A stretch of DNA of 64,000 bases from Clusia tigrina (Eukaryota > Arthropoda > Insecta > Diptera > Clusiidae), in the NCBI GenBank assembly GCA_920105625.2, contig CAKKTE020000288.1:806001-870000 (forward strand), in the 5' to 3' direction. Below are positions 27,303 through 37,550 of the stretch, in pieces. The first letter of the stretch is position 1; each line of letters opens with the position of its first letter. The notes below the pieces were generated by a model that was given only the letters and a program-made list of their open reading frames with translations, ran no database searches and was not told the origin of the DNA. The position numbers were made by a program, and so were the translations under genes.

Positions 27303-28852
27303 TAACAATAAAGTACTCGAGCCTCTTGTCAATTTAAGCTATCGCTCAAAGCTATGCTACCCTTGAGTTCCAAATCAAACACTGATAAAACTTCAAATGG
27401 CCCTAACTTCTATACGGTGCGTCCTACACCTATCAAAGTTTGCAACATACAAATGCTTGTAATTTTTTACTGGAGCGTCATAAAACCTTGCAATTTTGTA
27501 ACAATAAAGTACTCGACCCTCTTGTCAATTTAAGCTCTCGCTCAAAGCTATGCTACCCTTCAGTCCCAAATCAAACACTGATAAAACTTCAAATGGCCCT
27601 AACTTCTATACGGTACGTCCTACACTTATCAAAGTTTGCAACATACAAATGCTTGTAACTTTTTACTGGAGCGTCATAAAACCTTGAAATTTTGTAACAA
27701 TAAAGTAGTCGAGCCTCTTGTTAATTTAAGCTATCGCTCAAAGCTATGCTACCCTTGGGTCCCAAATCAAAGTCTGATAAAACTTCAAATGGCCCTTACT
27801 TCTATACGGTACGCCCTACACCTATCAAAGTTTGCAACATACAAATGCTTGTAACTTTTTCTGGAGCGTCATAAAACCTTGAAATTTAGTAACAATAAAG
27901 TACTCGAGCCTCTTGTCAATTTAAGTTATCGCTCAAAGCTATGCTACCCTTGAGTCCCAAATCAAACACTGATAAAACTTCAAATGGCCCTAACTTCTAT
28001 ACGGTACGTCCTACACCTATCAAAGTTTGCAACATACAAATGCTTGTAACTTTTTACTGGAGCGTCATAAAACCTTGAAATTTACTAACAATAAAGTACT
28101 CGAGCCTCTTGTCAATTTAAGTTATCGCTCAAAGCTATGCTACCCTTGAGTCCCAAATCGAACACTGATAAAACTTCAAATGGCCCTAACTTCTATAGGG
28201 TAGGTCATACACCTATCAAAGTTTGCAACAAACAAATGCTTGTAACTTTTTACTGGAGCGTCATAAAACCTTCAAATTTTGTAACAATAAAGTACTCGAG
28301 CCTCTTGTCAATTTAAGCTATCGCTCAAAGCTATGCTACCCTTGAGTTCCAAATCAAACACTGATAAAACTTCAAATGGCCCTAACTTCTATACGGTGCG
28401 TCCTACACCTATCAAAGTTTGCAACATACAAATGCTTGTAACTTTTTACTGGAGCGTCATAAAACCTTCAAATTTTGTTACAATAAAGTACTCGACCCTC
28501 TTGTCACTTTAAGCTATCGCTCAAATCTATGCTACCCTTCAGTCCCAAATCAAACACTGATAAAACTTCAAATGGCCCTAACTTCTATACGGTACGTCCT
28601 ACACCTATCAAAGTTTGCATCATACAAATGCTTGTAACTTTTTACTGGAGCGTCATAAAATTTAGTAACAATAAAGTACTCGAGCCTCTTGTCAATTTAA
28701 GTTATCGCTCAAAGCTATGCTACCCTTGAGTCCCAAATCAAACACTGATAAAACTTCAAATGGCCCTAACTTCTATACGGTACGTCCTACACCTTCAAAG
28801 TTTGCAACATACAAATGCTTGTAACTTTTTACTGGAGCGTCATAAAATTTAG
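27303..28852 (+). repeat. 1,550-bp tandem HOR, copy 1 (eight monomers)
   Basis: This unit is followed directly by a nearly identical copy. Phase points at 27,440, 27,636 and 28,419 recur 1,550 bp downstream. Shared private variants include CTTGTAATTTTTTAC, CCCTTGGGTCCC, CAAAGTCTGAT, CTTTTTCTGGAGCG and CTATAGGGTAGGTCAT. Against copy 2 I noticed only two substitutions: AAGTAGTCGAG near 27,704 (copy 2 has AAGTACTCGAG) and AGCTATCGCTCAAATC near 28,513 (copy 2 has AGCTCTCGC). Eight full monomers would be 1,568 bp; the loss includes two 8-bp deletions. Confidence 0.94.
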
Positions 28853-30402
28853 TAACAATAAAGTACTCGAGCCTCTTGTCAATTTAAGCTATCGCTCAAA
28901 GCTATGCTACCCTTGAGTTCCAAATCAAACACTGATAAAACTTCAAATGGCCCTAACTTCTATACGGTGCGTCCTACACCTATCAAAGTTTGCAACATAC
29001 AAATGCTTGTAATTTTTTACTGGAGCGTCATAAAACCTTGCAATTTTGTAACAATAAAGTACTCGACCCTCTTGTCAATTTAAGCTCTCGCTCAAAGCTA
29101 TGCTACCCTTCAGTCCCAAATCAAACACTGATAAAACTTCAAATGGCCCTAACTTCTATACGGTACGTCCTACACTTATCAAAGTTTGCAACATACAAAT
29201 GCTTGTAACTTTTTACTGGAGCGTCATAAAACCTTGAAATTTTGTAACAATAAAGTACTCGAGCCTCTTGTTAATTTAAGCTATCGCTCAAAGCTATGCT
29301 ACCCTTGGGTCCCAAATCAAAGTCTGATAAAACTTCAAATGGCCCTTACTTCTATACGGTACGCCCTACACCTATCAAAGTTTGCAACATACAAATGCTT
29401 GTAACTTTTTCTGGAGCGTCATAAAACCTTGAAATTTAGTAACAATAAAGTACTCGAGCCTCTTGTCAATTTAAGTTATCGCTCAAAGCTATGCTACCCT
29501 TGAGTCCCAAATCAAACACTGATAAAACTTCAAATGGCCCTAACTTCTATACGGTACGTCCTACACCTATCAAAGTTTGCAACATACAAATGCTTGTAAC
29601 TTTTTACTGGAGCGTCATAAAACCTTGAAATTTACTAACAATAAAGTACTCGAGCCTCTTGTCAATTTAAGTTATCGCTCAAAGCTATGCTACCCTTGAG
29701 TCCCAAATCGAACACTGATAAAACTTCAAATGGCCCTAACTTCTATAGGGTAGGTCATACACCTATCAAAGTTTGCAACAAACAAATGCTTGTAACTTTT
29801 TACTGGAGCGTCATAAAACCTTCAAATTTTGTAACAATAAAGTACTCGAGCCTCTTGTCAATTTAAGCTATCGCTCAAAGCTATGCTACCCTTGAGTTCC
29901 AAATCAAACACTGATAAAACTTCAAATGGCCCTAACTTCTATACGGTGCGTCCTACACCTATCAAAGTTTGCAACATACAAATGCTTGTAACTTTTTACT
30001 GGAGCGTCATAAAACCTTCAAATTTTGTTACAATAAAGTACTCGACCCTCTTGTCACTTTAAGCTCTCGCTCAAATCTATGCTACCCTTCAGTCCCAAAT
30101 CAAACACTGATAAAACTTCAAATGGCCCTAACTTCTATACGGTACGTCCTACACCTATCAAAGTTTGCATCATACAAATGCTTGTAACTTTTTACTGGAG
30201 CGTCATAAAATTTAGTAACAATAAAGTACTCGAGCCTCTTGTCAATTTAAGTTATCGCTCAAAGCTATGCTACCCTTGAGTCCCAAATCAAACACTGATA
30301 AAACTTCAAATGGCCCTAACTTCTATACGGTACGTCCTACACCTTCAAAGTTTGCAACATACAAATGCTTGTAACTTTTTACTGGAGCGTCATAAAATTT
30401 AG
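28853..30402 (+). repeat. 1,550-bp tandem HOR, copy 2
   Basis: This is the second copy of the eight-monomer unit, immediately adjacent to the first. It starts and ends in the same monomer type, an 8-bp-deleted monomer (GTCATAAAATTTAG), which fits a single unequal crossover between two such monomers. The end at 30,402 runs into block D with AAGTTATCGC where the copy 1 to copy 2 junction has AAGCTATCGC. Confidence 0.94.
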
Positions 30403-33400
30403 TAACAATAAAGTACTCGAGCCTCTTGTCAATTTAAGTTATCGCTCAAAGCTATGCTACCCTTGAGTCCCAAATCAAACACTGACAAAACTTCAAATGG
30501 CCCTAACTTCTATACGGTACGCCCTACACCTATCAAAGTTTGCAACATACAAATGCTTGTAGCTTTTTACTGGAGCGTCATAAAACCTTGAAATTTTGTA
30601 ACAATAAAGTACTCGTGCCTCTTGTCAATTTAAGCTATAACTCAAAGCTATGCTACCCTTGAGTCCCAAATCAAACACTGATGAAACTTCAAATGGCCAT
30701 AACTTCTATACGGTACGTCCTACACCTATCAAAGTTTGCAACATACAAATGCTTGTAACTTTTTACTGGAGGGTCATAAAACCTTGAAATTTAGTAACAA
30801 TAAAGTACTCGAGCCTTTTGTCAATTTGAGTTATCGCTGAAAGCTATGCTTCCCTTGAGTCCCAAATCAAACACTGATAAAACTTCAAATGGCCCTAACT
30901 TCTATTCGGTACGTCCTACACCTTCAAAGTTTGCAACATACAAATGCTTGTAACTTTTTACTGGAGCGTCATAAAATTTAGTAACAATAAAGTACTCGAG
31001 CCTCTTGTCAATTTAAGTTATCGCTCAAAGCTATGCTACCCTTGAGTCCCAAATCAAACACTGACAAAACTTCAAATGGCCCTAACTTCTATACGGTACG
31101 TCCTACACCTATCAAAGTTTGCAACATACAAATGCTTGTAACTTTTTACTGGAGCGTCATAAAACCTTGTAATTTTGTAACAATAAAGTACTCGAGCCTC
31201 TTGTCAATTTAAGCTATAGCTCAAAGCTATGCTACCCTTGAGTCCCAAATCAAACACTGATAAAACTTCAAATGGCCCTACCTTCTATACGGTACGTCCT
31301 ACACCTTCAAAGTTTGCAACATACAAATGCTTGTAACTTTTTACTGGAGCGTCATAAAATTTAGTAACAATAAAGTACTCGAGCCTCTTGTCAATTTAAG
31401 TTATCGCTCAAAGCTATGCTACCCTTGAGTCCCAAATCAAACACTAACAAAACTTCAAATGGCCCTAACTTCTATACGGTACGTCCTACACCTATCAAAG
31501 TTTGCAACATACAAATGCTTGTAACTTTTTACTAGAGAGTCATAAAACCTTGCAATTTTGTAACAATAAAGTACTCGACCCTCTTGTCAATTTAAGCTCT
31601 CGCTCAAAGCTATGCTACCCTTCAGTCCCAAATCATAAAATGATAAAACTTCAAATGGCCCTAACTTCTATACGGTACGCCCTACACTTATCAAAGTTTG
31701 CAATGCAACATACTAATGCTTGTAACTTTTTACTGGAGCGTCATAAAACCTTGTAATTTTGTAACAATAAAGTACTCGAGCCTCTTGTCAATTTAAGCTA
31801 TAGCTCAAAGCTATGCTACCCTTGAGTCCCAAATCAAACACTGATAAAACTTCAAATGGCCCTACCTTCTATACGGTACGTCCTACACCTTCAAAGTTTG
31901 CAACATACAAATGCTTGTAACTTTTTACTGGAGCGTCATAAAATTTAGTAACAATAAAGTACTCGAGCCTCTTGTCAATTTAAGTTATCGCTCAAAGCTA
32001 TGCTACCCTTGAGTCCCAAATCAAACACTGATAAAACTTCAAATGGCCCTAACTTCTATACGGTACGTCCTACACCTATCAAAGTTTGCAACATACAAAT
32101 GCTTGTAACTTTTTACTGGAGCGTCATAAAACCTTGTAATTTTGTAACAATAAAGTACTCGAGCCTCTTGTCAATTTAAGCTATAGCTCAAAGCTATGCT
32201 ACCCTTGAGTCCCAAATCAAACACTGATAAAACTTCAAATGGCCCTACCTTCTATACGGTACGTCCTACACCTTCAAAGTTTGCAACATACAAATGCTTG
32301 TAACTTTTTACTGGAGCGTCATAAAATTTAGTAACAATAAAGTACTCGAGCCTCTTGTCAATTTAAGTTATCGCTCAAAGCTATGCTACCCTTGAGTCCC
32401 AAATCAAACACTAACAAAACTTCAAATGGCCCTAACTTCTATACGGTACGTCCTACACCTATCAAAGTTTGCAACATACAAATGCTTGTAACTTTTTACT
32501 AGAGAGTCATAAAACCTTGCAATTTTGTAACAATAAAGTACTCGACCCTCTTGTCAATTTAAGCTCTCGCTCAAAGCTATGCTACCCTTCAGTCCCAAAT
32601 CATAAAATGATAAAACTTCAAATGGCCCTAACTTCTATACGGTACGCCCTACACTTATCAAAGTTTGCAATGCAACATACTAATGCTTGTAACTTTTTAC
32701 TGGAGCGTCATAAAACCTTGAAATTTTGTAACAATAAAGTACTCGAGCCTCTTGTCAATTTAAGCTATACCTCAAAGCTATGCTACCCTTGAGTCCCAAA
32801 TCAAACACTGATAAAACTTCAAATGGCCCTAACTTCTATACGGTGCGTCCAACACCTATCAAAGTTTGCAACATACAAATGCTTGTAACTTTTTACTGGA
32901 GCGTCATAAAACCTTGCAATTTTGTAACAATAAAGTACTCGAGCCTCTTGTTAATTTAAGCTATCGCTCAAAGCTATGCTACCCTTGAGTCCCAAATCAA
33001 ACACTGATAAAACTTCAAATGGCCCTAACTTCTATACGGTACGTCCTACACCTATCAAAGTTTGCAACATACAAATGCTTGTAACTTTTTACTGGAGCGT
33101 CATAAATCCTTGAAATTTTGTAACAATAAAGTACTCGAGCCACTTGTCAATTTAAGCTATCGCTTAAAACTATGCTACCCTTTAGTCCCAAATCAAATAC
33201 TGATAAAACTTCGAATGGCCCTAACTTCTCTACGGTACGTCCTACACCTATCAAAGTTTGCATCATACAAATGCTTGTAACTTTTTACTGGAGCGTCATA
33301 AAACCTTGAAATTTTGTAACAATAAAGTACTCGAGCCTCTTGTCAATTTAAGCTATAACTCAAAGCTATGCTACCCTTGAGTCCCAAATCAAACACTGAT

Positions 33401-33574
33401 AAAACTTCAAATGGCCATAACTTCTATACGGTACGTCCTACACCTATCAAAGTTTGCAACATACAAATGCTTGTAACTTTTTACTGGAGGGTCATAAAAC
33501 CTTGAAATTTAGTAACAATAAAGTACTCGAGCCTCTTGTCAATTTAAGTTATCGCTGAAAGCTATGCTACCCTT
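30403..33574 (+). repeat. Block D: second copy of about 11.3-14.1 kb, expanded by a 967-bp duplication
   Basis: Rare variants found at 11.7-13.1 kb reappear in the same order here: TTGTAGCTTTTTAC, CTCGTGCCTC, GAGCCTTTTGTCAATTTGAG, CTATTCGGTACG, GACTAACAAAAC-like CACTAACAAAAC, TACTAGAGAGTC and the TGCAATGCAAC insertion. The distance is 18.7-19.7 kb and changes because of indels and extra monomers. Within block D a five-monomer piece is duplicated at 967 bp (TGCAATGCAA at 31,699 and 32,666). The last part, with GGTGCGTCCAACACC and TCTCTACGG monomers, matches 13.1-14.1 kb but lacks some monomers. Confidence 0.87.
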
Positions 33575-35449
33575 GAGTCCCAAATCATAAAATGATAAAA
33601 CTTCAAATGGCCCTAACTTCTATACGGTACGTCCTACACTTATCAAAGTTTCCAACATACAAATGCTTGTAACTTTTTACTGGAGCGTCATAAAACCTTG
33701 AAATTTTGTAACAATAAAGTACTCGAGCGTCTTGTTAATTTAAGCTATCGCTCAAAGCTATGCTACCCTTGAGTCCCAAATCAAACACTGATAAAACTTC
33801 AAATGACCCTAACTTCTCTAAGGTACGTCCTACACCTATCAAAGTTTGCATCATACAAATGCTTGTAACTTTTTACTGGATCGTCATAAAACCTTGAAAT
33901 TTTGTAACAATAAAGTACTCGAGCCTCTTGTCAATTTAAGCTATAACTCAAAGCTATGCTACCCTTGAGTCCCAAATCAAACACTGATAAAACTTCAAAT
34001 GGCCATAACTTCTATACGGTACGTCCTACACCTATCAAAGTTTGCAACATACAAATGCTTGTAACTTTTTACTGGAGGGTCATAAAACCTTGAAATTTAG
34101 TAACAATAAAGTACTCGAGCCTCTTGTCAATTTAAGTTATCGCTGAAAGCTATGCTACCCTTGAGTCCCAAATCAAACACTGATAAAACTTCAAATGGCC
34201 CTAACTTCTATACGGTACGTCCTACACCTATCAAAGTTTGCAACATACAAATGTTTGTAACTTTTTACTGGAGCGTCATAAAACCTAGAAATTTAGTAAC
34301 AATAAAGTACTCGAGCCTCTTGTCATTTTAAGTTATCGCTCAAAGCTATGCTACCCTTGAGTCCCAAATCAAACACTCATAAAACTTCAAATGGCCCTAA
34401 CTTCTATATGGTACGTCCTACACTATCAAAATTTGCAACATACAAATGCTTGTAACTTTTTACTGGAGCGTCATAAAACCTTGAAATTTTCTAACAATAA
34501 AGTACTCGAGCCTCTTGTCAATTTAAGCTATCGCTCAAAGCTATGCTACCCTTGAGTTCCAAATCAAACACTGATAAAACTTCAAATGGCCCTAACTTCT
34601 ATACGGTGCGTCCTACACCTATCAAAGTTTGCAACATACAAATGCTTGTAACTTTTGACTGGAGCGTCATAAAACCTTGCAATTTTGTAACAATAAAGTA
34701 CTCGACCCTCTTGTCAATTTAAGCTCTCGCTCAAAGCTATGCTACCCTTCAGTCCCAAATCAAACACTGATAAAACTTCAAATGGCCCTAACTTCTATAC
34801 GGTACGTCCTACACTTATCAAAGTTTGCAACATACAAATGCTTGTAACTTTTTACTGGAGCGTCATAAAACCTTGAAATTTTGTAACAATAAAGTACTCG
34901 AGCCTCTTGTTAATTTAAGCTATCGCTCAAAGCTATGCTACCCTTGGGTCCCAAATCAAACTCTGATAAAACTTCAAATGGCCCTTACTTCTATACGGTA
35001 CGCCCTACACCTATCAAAGTTTGCAACATACAAATGCTTGTAACTTTTTCTGGAGCGTCATAAAACCTTGAAATTTAGTAACAATAAAGTACTCGAGCCT
35101 CTTGTCAATTTAAGTTATCGCTCAAAGCTATGCTATCCTTGAGTCCCAAATCAAACACTGATAAAACTTCAAATGGCCCTAACTTCTATACGGTACGTCC
35201 TACACCTATCAAAGTTTGCAACATACAAATGCTTGTAACTTTTTACTGGAGCGTCATAAAACCTTGAAATTTACTAACAATAAAGTACTCGAGCCTCTTG
35301 TCAATTTAAGTTATCGCTCAAAGCTATGCTACCCTTGAGTCCCAAATCGAACACTGATAAAACTTCAAATGGCCCTAACTTCTATAGGGTAGGTCCTACA
35401 CCTATCAAAGTTTGCAACAAACAAATGCTTGTAACTTTTTACTGGAGCG
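33575..35449 (+). repeat. Block E: displaced copy of 26,386-28,260
   Basis: Monomer order matches 26,386-28,260 at a constant offset of 7,189 bp. TTCCAACATA is at 26,461 and 33,650, the TTTACTAACAATAAAG monomer at 28,081 and 35,270, and the CTATAGGGTAGGTC variant in both. Substitutions are scattered, for example ATGACCCTAAC near 33,804 and CTCATAAAAC near 34,377, so the copy is older than the 1,550-bp pair. The match starts inside a monomer near 33,575 and ends near 35,449. Confidence 0.88.
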
Positions 35450-37550
35450 TCACAAAACCTTGAAATTTAGTAACAATAAAGTACTCGAGCCTTTTGTCAA
35501 TTTAAGTTATCGCTCGAAGCTATGCTACCCTTGAGTCCCAAATCAAACACTGATAATACTTCAAATGGCCCTAACTTCTATACGGTACGTCCTACACCTA
35601 TCAAAGTTTGCAACATACAAATGCTTGTAACTTTTTACTGGAGCGTCATAAAACCTTGAAATTTTGTAACAATAAAGTACTCGAGCCTCTTGTCAATTTA
35701 AGCTATCGCTCAAAGCTATGATACCCTTGAGTTCCAAATCAAACACTGATAAAACTTCAAATGGCCCTAACTTCTATACGGTACGCCCTACACCTATCAA
35801 AGTTTGCAACATACAAATACTTGTAACTTTTTCTGGAGCGTCATAAAACCTTGAAATTTAGTAACAATAAAGTACTCGAGCCTCTTGTCAATTTAAGTTA
35901 TCGCTCAAAGCTATGCTACCCTTGAGTCCCAAATCAAACACTGATAAAACTTCAAATGGCCCTAACTTCTATACGGTACGTCCTACACCTATCAAAGTTT
36001 GCAACATACAAATGCTTGTAACTTTTTACTGGAGCGTCAAAAAACCTTGAAATTTACTAACAATAAAGTACTCGAGCCTCTTGTCAATTTAAGTTATCGC
36101 TCAAAGCTATGCTACCCTTGAGTCCCAAATCGAACACTGATAAAACTTCAAATGGCCCTAACTTCTATAGGGTACGTCCTACACCTATCAAAGTTTGCAA
36201 CAAACAAATGCTTGTAACTTTTTACTGGAACGTCATAAAACCTTGAAATTTTGTAACAATAAAGTACTCGAGCCTCCTGTCAATTTAAGCTATCGCTCAA
36301 GGCTATGCTACCCTTGAGTCCCAAATCAAACACTGATAAAACTTCAAATGGCCCTAACTTCTATACGGTGCGTCCTAAACCTATCAAAGTTTGCAACATA
36401 CAAATGCTTGTAACTTTTTACTGGAGCGTCACAAAACCTTGCAATTTTGTAACAATAAAGTACTCAAGCCTCTTGTCAATTTAAGTTATCGCTCAAAGCT
36501 ATGCTACCCTTGAGTCCCAAATCAAACACTGATTAAACTTCAAATGGCCTTAACTTCTATACGGTACGTCCTACACCTATCAATGTTTGCAACATACAAA
36601 TGCTTGTAACTTTTTACTGGAGCGTCATAAAACCTTGAAATTTAGTAACAATAAAGTACTCGAGCCTCTTGTCAATATAAGTTATCGCTCAAAGCTATGC
36701 TGCCCTTGAGTCCCAAATCAAACACTGATAAAACTTCAAATGGCCCTAACTTCTATACGGTGCGTCCTAAACCTATCAAAGTTTGCAACATACAAATGCT
36801 TGTAACTTTTTACTGGAGCGTCACAAAACCTTGCAATTTTGTAACAATAAAGTACTCAAGCCTCTTGTCAATTTAAGTTATCGCTCAAAGCTATGCTACC
36901 CTTGAGACCCAAATCAAACACTGATTAAACTTCAAATGGCCCTAACTTCTATACGGTACGTCCTACACCTATCAATGTTTGCAACATACAAATGCTTGTA
37001 ACTTTTTACTGGAGCGTCATAAAACCTTGAAATTTAGTAACCTTGAGTCCCAAATCAAACACTGATAAAACTTCAAATGGCCCTAACTTCTATACGGTGC
37101 GTCCTAAACCTATCAAAGTTTGCAACATACAAATGCTTGTAACTTTTTACTGGAGCGTCACAAAACCTTGCAATTTTGTAACAATAAAGTACTCAAGCCT
37201 CTTGTCAATTTAAGTTATCGTTCAAAGCTATGCTACCCTTGAGTCGCAAATCAAACACTGATTAAACTTCAAATGGCCCTAACTTCTATACGGTACGTCC
37301 TACACCTATCAATGTTTGCAACATACAAATGCTTGTAACTTTTTACTGGAGCGTCATAAAACCTTGAAATTTAGTAACAATAAAGTACTCGAGCCTCTTG
37401 TCAATATAAGTTATCGCTCAAAGCTATGCTGCCCTTGAGTCCCAAATCAAACACTGATAAAACTTCAAATGGCCCTAACTTCTATACGGTGCGTCCTAAA
37501 CCTATCAAAGTTTGCAACATACAAATGCTTGTAAGTTTTTACTGGAGCGT
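35450..37550 (+). repeat. Block F: short-range repeats of 783 bp and 392 bp
   Basis: The CTTTTTCTGGAGCG monomer of 35,041 recurs at 35,824 (783 bp, four monomers less 1 bp) with similar following monomers. From about 36,310 a dimer repeat takes over: GCGTCACAAAACCTTGC occurs in three successive positions, with ACAAAACC at 36,431, 36,823 and 37,160. The first interval is exactly 392 bp and the second 337 bp because of a 55-bp deletion. Dimer-specific variants are CTATGCTGCCC, GTCAATATAAG, CACTGATTAAAC and TATCAATGTTTGC. Nothing but satellite is present. Confidence 0.85.
37039..37043 (+). other. 55-bp deletion junction in a satellite monomer
   Basis: The sequence reads TTTAGTAACCTTGAGTCCC, joining monomer position 4 directly to position about 60. 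The dimer copies on either side have the full 196-bp monomer here. The missing part includes the XhoI site, the variable segment 31-45 and GCTATGC. The 392-bp dimer spacing falls to 337 bp at this point, which confirms a loss of 55 bp. It is the largest deletion I see in any monomer of the window. Confidence 0.93.
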
